Part shown: positions 1 to 8,059 of the stretch, one piece after another
How the letters are laid out: each line of letters starts with the position of its first letter
Numbering within the stretch: the stretch's first letter is position 1
Origin: JBKHXU01 sp046565865
GTDB lineage: Bacteria > Pseudomonadota > Gammaproteobacteria > Acidiferrobacterales > Sulfurifustaceae
DNA: 15,309 nt
NCBI GenBank assembly: GCA_046565865.1
Contig: JBKHXU010000179.1
Location: forward strand, 1 to 15,309
Reading direction: 5' to 3'
Position numbers and translations under genes: made by a program
Notes under the pieces: generated by a model
What the model saw: the letters and a program-made list of their open reading frames with translations, nothing else
What the model was told of the DNA's origin: nothing
Databases searched by the model: none

Positions 1-43
1 CCACCTCTGCCAGTTCAGCCTTGTTCACTTGCTCGCGGAACAT
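1..43 (-). CDS. Partial gene start, probably HU-family DNA-binding protein
   Basis: Only the first 14 codons lie in the window. The gene runs leftward off the edge. Read on the minus strand from ATG at 43, the peptide is MFREQVNKAELAEV. The part NKAELAEV matches the usual start of HU/IHF histone-like proteins (typically MNKAEL or MNKTEL), small basic dimers that bend DNA in the nucleoid. An in-frame GTG at 28 would give the canonical HU start. However, an AAGGA Shine-Dalgarno motif (complement of 49-53) sits five bases upstream of the ATG and favours the longer form with a five-residue extension. The identification rests on about eight residues, so it is tentative. Confidence 0.42.
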   Translation of the reverse strand, partial: MFREQVNKAELAEV

Positions 44-336
44 ATGTGTCCTTGCTGCGCATAACGATGATTAGACGGCCCATTGACCGATATCAACGGG
101 CTCGCATACAGCGTAGTACCAATATCCGGTTTAAATCAACGAAGTAAAAGGCTCGGCGTAAAACGGTTGCGGCAATAGGCTGCAAGTTTGCCGTATAACA
201 CGCAGTGCTCAGTCGGTTTGCAGGCCTAATGTTGATATCGGGCGATGATTTACTGCGCGGAATTTTAATCATGGCAAGTAGTTAGCGATTCGGTACCCGG
301 TTTTGCCGCAGCCTATTGCCATATATGTAGGTGCTG

Positions 337-364
337 GTAGGCGATGTGCCGCTGCATCGCCTAC
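337..364. other. Stem-loop downstream of orn
   Basis: A perfect 10-bp inverted repeat: GTAGGCGATG at 337-346 and CATCGCCTAC at 355-364, with an 8-nt loop. It lies about 60 bases past the orn stop codon. No T-rich tract follows in either direction, so it is not a standard intrinsic terminator. It could protect the orn mRNA 3' end or belong to the adjacent repeat. Confidence 0.5.
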
Positions 365-380
365 TCGGGGCGTAGTTTGG

Positions 381-414
381 AGATTGCTTCGTCGCCCGCG
401 GCGCCTCGCAATGA
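381..414. repeat. Dispersed intergenic palindromic repeat, copy 1
   Basis: On the minus strand this reads GTCATTGCGAGG, a GC-rich middle, then GACGAAGCAATCT. It has the GTCATT...GAGCGAAGCGA...AATCT style of intergenic repeat seen in many bacterial genomes. Related copies lie at 2721-2801 and 8060-8139 in this window. It sits just past the orn stop codon. Confidence 0.5.
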
Positions 415-421
415 CGGTGGG

Positions 422-994
422 CTAGGAGGGCTTCTTCAATACGAGGAAGTGTTCGCGGTAATACTTGAGCTCCTCGATCGACTCGCGGATGTCGTCGAGG
501 GCGCGGTGGGTGCTCTTTTTTACCAAGCCGTTGTTGAGGTCCGGGCGCCAGCGTTGGGCCAGCTCTTTTAATGAACTGACGTCGAGGTTGCGGTAGTGGA
601 ACCAGGCTTCGAGGTCGGGCATTAGGCGCGCGAGGAAGCGGCGGTCTTGGCAGATGCTGTTGCCGCACATGGGCGAGCGGTTTTTCGGGACGTGGCGCGC
701 GAGGAATTCCAGGGTTTGGCGTTCGGCGTCGCGTTCGGTCAGGGTCGAGGCGCGCACGCGGTCGATCAGGCCGGTACCGCCATGCGTGCGCTTGTTCCAG
801 TCGTCCATGCCGTTCAAGAGTTCGTCCGATTGGTGCACCGCGAGCACTGGGCCTTCGGCGACGATGTTCAATTGGCTGTCGGTGACGATGGTCGCGACTT
901 CGATGATGCGTTCGCGTTCGACGCTTAGCCCCGTCATCTCCAGGTCGATCCATATCAGAGCGTTGGGGTCTGGCGTGGATGGCGATTGCGCCAT
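422..994 (-). CDS. orn: Oligoribonuclease
   Basis: A 3'-to-5' exoribonuclease that degrades 2-5 nt RNA fragments, including pGpG from c-di-GMP turnover, to mononucleotides in the cytoplasm. The product is 190 aa, against 181 in E. coli. The DEDDh catalytic set is complete: D17 and E19 in [10 protein letters not shown]117 in CQDRRF, and H163 and D168 in HRALDDI. All are offset by the same five residues from the E. coli enzyme, so the extra length is at the N-terminus. ATG at 994 is preceded by GGGAG with good spacing. The gene is divergent from the Ste24-type protease, with 58 bp between starts. Repeat DNA follows its 3' end. The assignment is secure because this subfamily is highly conserved in Beta- and Gammaproteobacteria. 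Confidence 0.97.
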   Translation of the reverse strand: MAQSPSTPDPNALIWIDLEMTGLSVERERIIEVATIVTDSQLNIVAEGPVLAVHQSDELLNGMDDWNKRTHGGTGLIDRVRASTLTERDAERQTLEFLARHVPKNRSPMCGNSICQDRRFLARLMPDLEAWFHYRNLDVSSLKELAQRWRPDLNNGLVKKSTHRALDDIRESIEELKYYREHFLVLKKPS

Positions 995-1052
995 GCGTTA
1001 TCTCCCGGGTTACACTAACGGTTGGAACGCCGAATCATAGCACTGCCTGCCC
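995..1052. promoter_or_regulatory. Divergent promoter region orn / M48 protease
   Basis: The 58 bases between the orn start (leftward) and the protease start (rightward) must carry or abut both promoters. A GGGAG ribosome binding site for orn is visible. The protease ATG at 1053 has no strong Shine-Dalgarno motif. I could not assign -35/-10 boxes with confidence. Confidence 0.4.
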
Positions 1053-2294
1053 ATGAATACTTTTACGGTTATTTTTCTGATCGCGCTCGGGGCGATGCTC
1101 GCGGCGCAACTCTGGCTCGCGCAGCGACACATCCGCTACGTGGCAGCGCGGCGCGCGCATGTGCCACAGGCGTTCGACGGCCAGATCCCGCTTGCGGCGC
1201 ATCAGAAGGCGGCCGACTACACCGTCGCTCGCGCGCGGCTGGGGCAGATCGAAAACGTTTACGGCGCGGTGTTGCTGTTGCTCTGGACCGTGGGCGGGGC
1301 GCTGGCGACGCTCGACGCGTGGTGGCGCGGCGCGGTCGACTCGCCGCTGTCGCTCGGCACCGCGTTCATTCTGACGGTACTGCTGCTGACGGGCCTGCTC
1401 GATCTGCCGTTCGCGATCTATCGTACGTTTTTCCTCGAACAGCGGTTTGGGTTCAATCGCACTACGCCTGCGGTCTTTGCCGCCGATCTCGCAAAGAAGA
1501 CGCTGCTGCTGTTAGCGCTCGGCGTGCCGCTGGTGCTGGCCGCGCTGTGGCTGATGTACGCCATGGGCCGCTATTGGTGGTTGTATGTGTGGCTGCTGTG
1601 GTTCGGATTCAGCGTATCTATGGTATGGGCCTACCCCGCCCTGATCGCACCGCTCTTTAATAAGTTCAAGCCGCTGACGCAGGAGAGCGTGCGCCAACGC
1701 ATCGAGGGGCTGCTCGCGCGCACGGGATTTCGCAGCCGCGGCATTTATGTCATCGACAGTTCGCGCCGCACCACGCACGGCAACGCTTACTTCACTGGCT
1801 TTGGCCGCAACAAGCGCATCGTGTTCTTCGATAGCCTGCTGCAAACGCTAAACGAAGACGAAGTCGAGGCGGTCGTAGCGCACGAGCTTGGGCATTTCAA
1901 ACTGAAACACATCGTAAAGCGCATCGGCTGGATGGCGGTGGTGAGCCTGCTTGGCCTGGCGCTGCTCGGCTGGCTGATCGAGCAGCCGTGGTTTTATGCC
2001 GGCTTGGGTGGTGGCGTGCCGTCGGCGCATATGGCGCTGATGTTGTTTCTGATGGTGATTCCCGTCTTTACGTTCTTCTTGAGCCCGTTAATGGCACAGC
2101 GCTCGCGTCGGCACGAATACGAGGCCGACGACTTTGCCGCGCGCACGAGCAATGCCGCTGCGCTGGTGCGGGCGTTGGTGAAGCTTTACCGCGAGAACGC
2201 CGCCACCCTGACGCCGGACCCGCTGCATTCCGCGTTCTACGACTCCCACCCACCTGCGCTGGCGCGCATCGCGCATCTCGCGCGGGGTTTATAA
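1053..2294 (+). CDS. Ste24-type M48 family membrane zinc metalloprotease
   Basis: The product is 413 aa and resembles Ste24/CAAX prenyl protease 1 rather than the shorter HtpX. Several hydrophobic segments (about 2-20, 68-90, 103-123, 150-170, 174-200, 293-310 and 325-345) place it in the inner membrane. The zinc site is HELGH at 277-281, with the third ligand probably E355 in the EYEAD motif (355-359). This fits the M48A pattern of HExxH plus a downstream ExxAD. The ending SHPPALARIAHL is also typical of the family, and the length matches bacterial Ste24 homologues. In bacteria, which lack prenylated CAAX proteins, these enzymes are thought to act in membrane protein quality control. The substrate here is unknown. 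phhB follows 79 bases downstream and may be co-transcribed. Confidence 0.93.
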   Translation: MNTFTVIFLIALGAMLAAQLWLAQRHIRYVAARRAHVPQAFDGQIPLAAHQKAADYTVARARLGQIENVYGAVLLLLWTVGGALATLDAWWRGAVDSPLSLGTAFILTVLLLTGLLDLPFAIYRTFFLEQRFGFNRTTPAVFAADLAKKTLLLLALGVPLVLAALWLMYAMGRYWWLYVWLLWFGFSVSMVWAYPALIAPLFNKFKPLTQESVRQRIEGLLARTGFRSRGIYVIDSSRRTTHGNAYFTGFGRNKRIVFFDSLLQTLNEDEVEAVVAHELGHFKLKHIVKRIGWMAVVSLLGLALLGWLIEQPWFYAGLGGGVPSAHMALMLFLMVIPVFTFFLSPLMAQRSRRHEYEADDFAARTSNAAALVRALVKLYRENAATLTPDPLHSAFYDSHPPALARIAHLARGL

Positions 2295-2306
2295 TAGGTC
2301 CGTCGC

Positions 2307-2325
2307 GAGCGCCGACTCGGCGCTC
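2307..2325. other. Short stem-loop between protease and phhB
   Basis: GAGCGCC at 2307-2313 pairs with GGCGCTC at 2319-2325 across a 5-nt loop, just after the protease stop codon. There is no uniform T run behind it. It could be a weak terminator or an mRNA-stabilising hairpin. Confidence 0.3.
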
Positions 2326-2373
2326 ATCCGATCGATTTGTTTCACAGTTACCAGTACCAGTTGGAGATATCCC

Positions 2374-2709
2374 ATGTCCGATTTGAAACAACAGCGTTGC
2401 GCGCCCTGCGAAGGCGGGGTGGCGGCGCTGGACCGCCGCGAGGCGGAGTCCTTCTTACATCAGACGCCGGGATGGACCCTGAATGGCGACGCCAAGGAGA
2501 TTAGCCGCGTCTTCACCTTCAAGAACTATTACGAAACCATGGCGTTCGTGAACGCCGTCGCCTGGATTTCGCATCGCGAGGATCACCACCCCGATCTCGA
2601 AGTCAGCTACAAGCGGTGCAACGTCCGCTACAGCACGCACGCGGTGAAGGGGTTGTCGGCCAACGACTTCATTTGTGCAGCCAAGGTAAATGACTTGATC
2701 GGGGATTGA
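2374..2709 (+). CDS. phhB: Pterin-4a-carbinolamine dehydratase
   Basis: The enzyme dehydrates 4a-hydroxytetrahydropterin to quinonoid dihydropterin, recycling the cofactor of aromatic amino-acid hydroxylases. The 111-aa length is typical. The family signature is present: HHP at 71-73, followed by H89 and D98 in THAVKGLSANDF. ATG at 2374 has a GGAG Shine-Dalgarno motif at suitable spacing (TTGGAGATATCCC). No phenylalanine hydroxylase gene is adjacent. In many proteobacteria the dehydratase stands alone and may have other roles, for example alongside molybdopterin enzymes. The extra N-terminal Cys pair (C9, C12) is unremarkable. The fold assignment is secure; the physiological partner is not shown by this window. 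Confidence 0.93.
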   Translation: MSDLKQQRCAPCEGGVAALDRREAESFLHQTPGWTLNGDAKEISRVFTFKNYYETMAFVNAVAWISHREDHHPDLEVSYKRCNVRYSTHAVKGLSANDFICAAKVNDLIGD

Positions 2710-2720
2710 CGAAAACTTGT

Positions 2721-2801
2721 CATTTCGAGCGAAGCGAGAAATCTCGCTCCGTTTGCAGGAACAGCCGTCGGAGGGGGCTCCCTCGCTACGCTCGGGACGA
2801 C
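2721..2801. repeat. Dispersed intergenic palindromic repeat, copy 2 (inverted pair)
   Basis: The left arm CATTTCGAGCGAAGCGAGAA starts at 2721 and is followed by ATCTCG. About 30 bases on, the right arm, ending at 2801, is a diverged reverse complement: CCTCGCTACGCTCGGGACGA. The two arms face each other as in REP doublets. The element fills the gap between phhB and the transporter gene. A GC-rich hairpin, CCCGTAAACGGG, lies just behind it, followed by a short T run (GCCGCTTTTCTTTTG), so the end of this region might terminate phhB transcription. Confidence 0.6.
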
Positions 2802-2925
2802 CCGTAAACGGGCCGCTTTTCTTTTGCGCGGTGTAAGAGTACAAAGCGCTCATTCATGAAACCCCTTTTCCAAGAAGGCGCGGCCGGCTTGTGGCCAAGC
2901 GCACTGTAGGGATGGCGCCGTCCAC

Positions 2926-4938
2926 GTGGAGCGGTCGCGGGCAATGACCGAGAGCGGCTGGGCGGGCATAAAGGCGCGTGCGCGACGGCTGGTGATCGGC
3001 CCGCCGCGCGACCCCATGGCGCCGGAGACGCGCCGGCACATCACCCTCGTCGCATTCCTCGCCTGGGTCGGCCTTGGCGCCGACGGATTGTCCTCGTCCA
3101 CCTACGGACCCGAGGAGGCGTTCAAGGCCCTTGGCGATCACACCGGGCTCGCGTTGTTCCTGGCGCTGGCGACGGCGATCACGGTGTTCATCATCGCCGT
3201 CTCGTACAACCAGGTCATCGAACTGTTCCCCACCGGCGGCGGCGGGTACAAGGTCGCGACCATGCTGCTTGGGCGGCGCGTCGGGCTCGTGTCCGGCTCG
3301 GCGCTCGTCATCGACTACGTACTGACCATTGCGATTTCTATCGCGGCCGGCACCGACGCCCTCTTCAGCTTCTTGCCGCCCGCGTGGGGCATCGCGAAAC
3401 CGGAGGTCGCGGCGCTATTGCTCACGATGCTCGTCGTCATGAATCTACGCGGCGTGAAGGAGTCGATCAAAATCCTGCTGCCGATCTTCCTCGGATTCGT
3501 GATTACGCACGCGTTTTTCATTCTCTATGGCATCGGCCGCCACATCGAGCGGCTCGACAATATCGTCGTCGAGAGCGTCTCCAAGGTCACAACGCTATCC
3601 GCGGAGACTGGCATTCTGTTCGTTATCGCATTGTTCCTGCGCGCCTACGGCATGGGCGGCGGCACCTATACCGGCATCGAGGCAGTATCGAACAGCATTA
3701 ATCTGCTGAAAGAACCGCGCGTGCACACCGGCAAATGGACCATGTTCTACATGGCGGTATCGCTCGCCTTCACTGCCGGCGGCATCATCCTGCTCTATTT
3801 GCTGTGGGACGCGCGGCCGGTCGCGGGCCAGACACTCAATGCCGTGACGTTCTCCGCCATCGTCGCCGATTGGCGACTGGGGGATTGGCACGTCGGGGGC
3901 GCTGTCGTCGTCGCCACGTTGCTGTTCGAAACCGGTCTGTTGTTTGTCGCCGCCAATACCGGCTTCCTCGGCGGCCCGGCGACGCTGGCGAATATGGCGG
4001 TGGACCATTGGGTACCGCACCGGTTCAGCCAACTGTCCGATCGGCTGGTGACGAAGAACGGGATTTTATTGATGGGGCTGGCGGCGTTGGTAGTACTCAT
4101 CTGGAGCCGCGGCGAAGTTGAGCTGCTGGTGGTGCTTTACAGCATCAGCGTGTTCCTCACCTTCTCGCTCACGCTCGCCGGCATGTGCGTTTACTGGTGG
4201 CGCCATCGCGCCGAGCCGGGCGCGTATTGGCGGCTACTCCTGAGCGCGGCCGGCATCCTCGTTACCGCAAGCATTCTGCTGGTGATGCTGGTGACGAAAT
4301 TCTTCCACGGCGGCTGGGTGGCGCTGTTCGTCATCGGACTGCTGGTCGGCGCCGGCGCCATTGTTCACGCGCACTATCATCGGGTGCGCGTCCAACTGCG
4401 CGAGCTGGACGATATCCTGGACAAGTTGCCGCTGCCCGCCGCCAAAGGCGAACCGAAGATCGCGGAGGGCGAACCGGCGGCGGTGTTCTTCGTGTCCAGC
4501 TATCGCGGGGTCGGTATCCATACGTTGTTGAATGCGATCCGCTTGTTCCCCGGCCGCTTCAAGAATTTTGTGTTCGTCAGCGTCGGCGAGGTCGACACCA
4601 CGCGCATTAAGGAAGACGAGTCGATGCAGAGTCTGCAACGCCGCGTCACCGATCAACTTGATAAATACGTTGCCTTCTGCCGCCGCCACGGCATGGCCGC
4701 GACCAGCTATTCGGCCTACGGTACAGATGCCGTCGACGCCGTGGTGTCGCTGTCGGAAAAGGTACTGGAGCGGTTTCCCGGCAGCGTATTTTTCGCCGGC
4801 ACCTTAATTTTCCGCAATGAAAACTGGTTCACGCGCCTGCTGCACAACCACACCGCGCTGGCATTGCAGCGCCGGCTGCACCTGATGGGCATCCCGCTCA
4901 TCATCATGCCGATGCAAGTCGATACCCGCACCACATAA
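2926..4938 (+). CDS. APC-superfamily transporter, KimA-like (probable K+ uptake)
   Basis: The product is a 670-aa inner-membrane protein with about 12 transmembrane segments (roughly residues 40-480) and a C-terminal cytosolic domain (about 515-666). It resembles B. subtilis KimA (YdaO), an H+-coupled K+ importer of the KUP family. Shared patterns are GADGLSSSTYG (50-60), FPTGGGGYKV (101-110), VIDYVLTIAISIAAGTDA (128-145), TGIEAVSN (249-256) and AANTGF (342-347). From memory of the KimA structure, K+-site residues are kept as D53, Y60, D130, T249 and Y405. The C-terminal domain has a USP-like look. GTG at 2926 and ATG at 2944 (residue 7) are both possible starts, and neither has a strong ribosome site. 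Older annotations would call this an amino acid permease. The family is secure; the substrate is inferred. Confidence 0.85.
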   Translation: MERSRAMTESGWAGIKARARRLVIGPPRDPMAPETRRHITLVAFLAWVGLGADGLSSSTYGPEEAFKALGDHTGLALFLALATAITVFIIAVSYNQVIELFPTGGGGYKVATMLLGRRVGLVSGSALVIDYVLTIAISIAAGTDALFSFLPPAWGIAKPEVAALLLTMLVVMNLRGVKESIKILLPIFLGFVITHAFFILYGIGRHIERLDNIVVESVSKVTTLSAETGILFVIALFLRAYGMGGGTYTGIEAVSNSINLLKEPRVHTGKWTMFYMAVSLAFTAGGIILLYLLWDARPVAGQTLNAVTFSAIVADWRLGDWHVGGAVVVATLLFETGLLFVAANTGFLGGPATLANMAVDHWVPHRFSQLSDRLVTKNGILLMGLAALVVLIWSRGEVELLVVLYSISVFLTFSLTLAGMCVYWWRHRAEPGAYWRLLLSAAGILVTASILLVMLVTKFFHGGWVALFVIGLLVGAGAIVHAHYHRVRVQLRELDDILDKLPLPAAKGEPKIAEGEPAAVFFVSSYRGVGIHTLLNAIRLFPGRFKNFVFVSVGEVDTTRIKEDESMQSLQRRVTDQLDKYVAFCRRHGMAATSYSAYGTDAVDAVVSLSEKVLERFPGSVFFAGTLIFRNENWFTRLLHNHTALALQRRLHLMGIPLIIMPMQVDTRTT

Positions 4939-4943
4939 GCCGG

Positions 4944-4973
4944 CGGCGAAACTCGCGTCGCCACCGTTCGCCG
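4944..4973. terminator. Possible bidirectional hairpin between convergent genes
   Basis: CGGCGAA at 4944-4950 pairs with TTCGCCG at 4967-4973 around a 16-nt loop. It lies in the 63-bp gap between the convergent transporter gene and the last permease gene of the ABC operon. There is no T tract, so termination is plausible mainly from its position. Confidence 0.25.
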
Positions 4974-5001
4974 TTACTGCTGCAACGACTCGTCCGGGTC
5001 G

Positions 5002-5703
5002 CTAAATGGCCTTGCGCCAGGCGAGTCGGCGCTCGAGATAGCGTGAATATGCCGTAAGCGCGTAGCAGATCACGAAATAAACGGCGGCAACGAACAGAAA
5101 TATCTCCGCGGGGTGAACCAACGAGCGATTGTTGACCTGCGTGGCGATATGGGTCAGTTCGGAGACGCCTACGATGAAGGCGAGCGACGTATCCTTGACG
5201 AGGGATACGAATTGATTCACAAACGACGGGATCATATTGCGCAGCGCCTGCGGCAACACTACGTACAGCATCGCCTGGCGCGGAGTGAGCCCGGTCGACA
5301 TCGCCGCCTCGCGCTGCCCCGCTGGGATCGCGGCGATGCCGGCGCGCACGATCTGCGACATGTAAGCCGAGGTAAACACGGTCAACGCGGCAATCACGGT
5401 CCAGCTTTCCGCGACCGGCCGACCCAGCGCCGCTGGCAGCAGGAAGTACAGCCAGAAAATCACCATCAGCAACGGCATGCCGCGCACCAGTTGAATAAAA
5501 CTCTCGACCGGATATCTCACCCAGCGCGTGCGTGCCACGCTCAACAATCCAAGCGCGATCCCAAAGATGAAAGACAAGGCGCCGGAAACGATCGCGAGAT
5601 ACAGCGTCAATGCGATACCGCCGATGGGTCCGTGCGGATAGCGTCCGATAAAAAAATAGACGATGTTGTCGGTGACGACGGAAAAATCGAACCCGGCATT
5701 CAT
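5002..5703 (-). CDS. gltK: Polar amino-acid ABC transporter permease, GltK-like
   Basis: Inner-membrane subunit of a glutamate/aspartate-type importer and the last gene of the leftward operon. The product is 233 aa, close to E. coli GltK (224), with about five membrane spans of the HisM/GlnP family. The EAA loop that docks on the ATPase is at about 128-150 (GQREAAMSTGLTPRQAMLYV, then VLPQALRNMIP). Its ATG overlaps the stop of the preceding permease gene in an ATGA arrangement (5700-5703), indicating translational coupling. The two permeases are distinct paralogues and would form a heterodimer. The symbol follows operon context. Other polar residues such as glutamine are possible substrates. 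Confidence 0.88.
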   Translation of the reverse strand: MNAGFDFSVVTDNIVYFFIGRYPHGPIGGIALTLYLAIVSGALSFIFGIALGLLSVARTRWVRYPVESFIQLVRGMPLLMVIFWLYFLLPAALGRPVAESWTVIAALTVFTSAYMSQIVRAGIAAIPAGQREAAMSTGLTPRQAMLYVVLPQALRNMIPSFVNQFVSLVKDTSLAFIVGVSELTHIATQVNNRSLVHPAEIFLFVAAVYFVICYALTAYSRYLERRLAWRKAI

Positions 5704-6410
5704 GCCACCGCCCCTCCCGTCGACACGCGGAACCGCCGTGCGTACAGCGTCACCAGCAGCGTGATCAGCAGCGACAGCGCGAGATACACCAAGGTTGCGG
5801 CGGTGAAGGCCTCGAAGCCTTTGAAGGTATAGCTTTCAACTTGGCGCGCCTGATACGTCAACTCAGCGACGCCGATGGTCATCGCCAGCGACGAGTTTTT
5901 GGTCAGGTTCAAAAACTGCCCGATCAGCGGCGGCACCGTGTGGCGCACCGCCTGCGGCAGAATGACGTAGCGCATCGAACGCAGATACGAAAAACCGCTC
6001 GCGCGCGCTGCCTCCATCTGTTCGCGCGGGATGGCACGCACGCCGGAGCGGATGTCCTCGGCGATGAACGCGGCCGTGTAAAGCGTGAGCGCAATCACGG
6101 CCGCGCCAAACTCGAAATCGCGCTGGTTCAACCAGTCGTTCCACGCCGCTGGCAGTATCTGGTACGCGCCGAAGTACCAGAAGAACATTTGAATCAAAAG
6201 TGGCGTGTTGCGGATAAGCTCGAGATAGGCCAGCGCCACACCGCGCAGCACCGCCAACGGGCTCATCCGCAGCATTGCGATGACGAGTCCCAACCCGAGC
6301 GCGAGGCCGATCGATACGCCCGCGAGCTTGAGCGTCGTGAACAGCCCGTCCACCAACCACCCGAAATATTGGCCGGAGGTAACGACGGCCCAGTCGAAGC
6401 CCGAGCTCAA
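5700..6410 (-). CDS. gltJ: Polar amino-acid ABC transporter permease, GltJ-like
   Basis: First permease of the importer, 236 aa (E. coli GltJ is 246), with several membrane spans. The EAA loop is at about 134-160 (REQMEAARASGFSYLRSMRY, then VILPQAVRH). The reading frame opens with a TTG codon at 6410, with no in-frame ATG nearby and only a weak ribosome site. The gene starts 10 bases after the binding-protein stop, so the weak start may rely on coupling. The C-terminal ATGA overlap joins it to the next permease. The partner subunits are the product of 5002-5703 and the ATPase encoded at 7274-8008. The family is clear; substrate specificity comes from the binding protein. Confidence 0.88.
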   Translation of the reverse strand: MSSGFDWAVVTSGQYFGWLVDGLFTTLKLAGVSIGLALGLGLVIAMLRMSPLAVLRGVALAYLELIRNTPLLIQMFFWYFGAYQILPAAWNDWLNQRDFEFGAAVIALTLYTAAFIAEDIRSGVRAIPREQMEAARASGFSYLRSMRYVILPQAVRHTVPPLIGQFLNLTKNSSLAMTIGVAELTYQARQVESYTFKGFEAFTAATLVYLALSLLITLLVTLYARRFRVSTGGAVA

Positions 6411-6420
6411 TCGACGCCGC

Positions 6421-7227
6421 TCACTTGTCGGCAGTGATGGTGAACGTCCGTTTCAGCGGTGCGGCCGACCGCGGTCCGAACCACTTCTCGAATAGGCGCT
6501 TTGCCTCGCCGCTGCGTTCGAGCTCCAGCAGCGTCTTGTTCACTTCCGCGAGCAGTGCCGTATCGCCCTTGCGCAGGCCGAGGCCGTACGGCTCATCCGA
6601 TAGGCGTTCGTCGAGAATCTCGTATGCCTCCGGCTTCGGCGCCTTGGCGCGGATGCCGGCCAGGATCGCCTCATCGGTGGTGACCGCAACGACCTTACCC
6701 TGATTCAGCGCCAGAAACGCTTGCGGATAATCGTCGAACGACAGGATGGTCGCGTCTGGTATCGCCTTTTTGGCGTTCTGTTCCGACGTCGAGCCTTTGG
6801 CGGTACCGATTTTCTTGCCGGCCATGTCCTTGAGCGAGCGCACCGTGCCTTTCCTTACCAAGAACTTCTGGCCGGTGACAAAGTACGTGTGGCTGAAGTC
6901 GATTTCTTTGGCCCGCTCCGGCGTTTTCGTCATAGTGGCGGCAATGAGATCGACATTGCCTTCCTTGAGTTGCGGAACGCGCGCCGCCGACGTAACCGGC
7001 TTCAATTCCATGCGCACGCCCAAGCGGTCGGCGATGGCCTTACAGATATCGATGTCGTAGCCGACGATCTGACGCGTTTTCGCGTCGACGTAACCGAACG
7101 GCGGCAGCGAGTCTTTGACGCCGCAGACCAGCGTGCCGCGTTGCTTAATTGTTGCGAGCGAATCGGCCGCCGCCGAGCCCGTGACCACTGTCAGCAACCA
7201 TAGCACTGTCCCTATCCAACGCGTCAT
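6421..7227 (-). CDS. gltI: Glutamate/aspartate-type periplasmic binding protein
   Basis: Captures the amino acid in the periplasm and delivers it to the permease pair. From ATG at 7227 the product is 268 aa. A signal peptide occupies about residues 1-21 (TVLWLLTVVTGSAAA). The mature protein is a family 3 solute-binding protein with GYDIDICKAIADRLG, the region around PERAKEIDFSHTYFVTGQK, and the ending RLFEKWFGP. The last part resembles the C-terminal region of E. coli GltI. This start is chosen because AGGAGG (complement of 7234-7239) lies six bases upstream. An in-frame ATG ten codons earlier (7257) lacks such a site. The gene sits between the ATPase (46-bp gap) and the first permease (10-bp gap). 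Confidence 0.9.
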   Translation of the reverse strand: MTRWIGTVLWLLTVVTGSAAADSLATIKQRGTLVCGVKDSLPPFGYVDAKTRQIVGYDIDICKAIADRLGVRMELKPVTSAARVPQLKEGNVDLIAATMTKTPERAKEIDFSHTYFVTGQKFLVRKGTVRSLKDMAGKKIGTAKGSTSEQNAKKAIPDATILSFDDYPQAFLALNQGKVVAVTTDEAILAGIRAKAPKPEAYEILDERLSDEPYGLGLRKGDTALLAEVNKTLLELERSGEAKRLFEKWFGPRSAAPLKRTFTITADK

Positions 7228-7233
7228 AGTAAG

Positions 7234-7239
7234 CCTCCT
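7234..7239 (-). promoter_or_regulatory. Strong Shine-Dalgarno site of the binding-protein gene
   Basis: A perfect AGGAGG on the minus strand, six bases before ATG at 7227. It fixes the start of the binding protein and would allow the high expression that periplasmic binding proteins usually need relative to membrane subunits. Confidence 0.85.
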
Positions 7240-7273
7240 AAATCTTGTCATCCCCAATTCCGCGCGACGACGG

Positions 7274-8008
7274 TTAGTGCAGCGGCGACAACACCTGTTT
7301 CAAAAACTGCCGCGCACGCTCGTGTTGCGCGTTGCCAAAGAACGTTTCCGGCGGCGCCTGTTCCAAAATCGCGCCGGCATCCATAAACACCACCCGATCC
7401 GATACCTCGCGCGCAAAACCCATCTCGTGCGTGACGACGACCATGGTCATCCCCGAGCGCGCAAGATCGAGCATGACCGCCAGTACTTCGCCGATCATCT
7501 CCGGATCGAGCGCCGAGGTCGGTTCGTCAAACAACATGATCTTCGGCTGCATTGCGAGCGCGCGGGCGATGGCGACGCGCTGCTGTTGTCCGCCGGACAG
7601 CTGCGCCGGATAGGCGTCGCGCTTGGCCGCGAGCCCGACGCGCTCCAGCAACGCCATGGCGCGCTCCTCGGCTTCGGCACGCGACAACCCGCGCACCTTT
7701 TGCGGCGCGAGCGTGAGGTTGCGCAGCACCGTCAGGTGCGGATAGAGATTGAATTGCTGGAATACGAATCCGATCTCGGTGCGGATCTTATTGAGATCGG
7801 TGGCACGGTCGGCGAGATCGTGGCCGTTGACGATGATGCGTCCGCTATCGACGGGCTCGAGGGCGTTGATCGTGCGGATGAGCGTCGACTTGCCGGAACC
7901 GGAAGGCCCGCAGACCACGAGCACCTCGCCGGCCTCCACCTTGAGGTGGACATCGTTGAGGACGTGCAGCGAACCGAACCACTTGTGGACACCCTCAATC
8001 TGAATCAT
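7274..8008 (-). CDS. gltL: Polar amino-acid ABC transporter ATPase, GltL-like
   Basis: ATP-hydrolysing subunit on the cytoplasmic face of the importer, 244 aa (E. coli GltL is 241). All motifs are intact: Walker [10 protein letters not shown] (34-42), Q-loop glutamine near 84, signature LSGGQQQR (137-144), Walker B IMLFDE (157-162) and the switch histidine in VVTHE (H194). The start [12 protein letters not shown] is typical of the PAAT subfamily. The ATG at 8008 has an AGGA ribosome site. It is the first gene of the leftward operon, so the order is ATPase, binding protein, permease, permease. The E. coli order is binding protein, permeases, ATPase. The promoter probably lies in the repeat-bearing gap towards recR. 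Confidence 0.92.
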   Translation of the reverse strand: MIQIEGVHKWFGSLHVLNDVHLKVEAGEVLVVCGPSGSGKSTLIRTINALEPVDSGRIIVNGHDLADRATDLNKIRTEIGFVFQQFNLYPHLTVLRNLTLAPQKVRGLSRAEAEERAMALLERVGLAAKRDAYPAQLSGGQQQRVAIARALAMQPKIMLFDEPTSALDPEMIGEVLAVMLDLARSGMTMVVVTHEMGFAREVSDRVVFMDAGAILEQAPPETFFGNAQHERARQFLKQVLSPLH

Positions 8009-8059
8009 CCGGCCATCCTAGCAGCGGCCGCGACGCAGCAACAAGTGACCGCGCAGCGG

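Larger units (their letters stand above)
44..421. other. Long intergenic region with interleaved inverted repeats
   Basis: This is the gap between the leftward gene start at 43 and the 3' end of orn. I see no convincing coding sequence. It holds two perfect inverted repeats that interleave rather than nest. CCGATATCAAC at 87-97 pairs with GTTGATATCGG at 231-241 (11 bp). GGCAATAGGCTGC at 171-183 pairs with GCAGCCTATTGCC at 308-320 (13 bp). The region also contains the stem-loop at 337-364 and the dispersed repeat at 381-414. The promoter of the leftward gene must lie here, but I could not pick a convincing -35/-10 pair. Confidence 0.5.

Noticed and set aside
60..120. A sigma-70 promoter for the leftward gene at the left edge (TTGATA with 17-base spacing).
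   Set aside because: The matching -10 (TAATCA) is too far from consensus to support a call.
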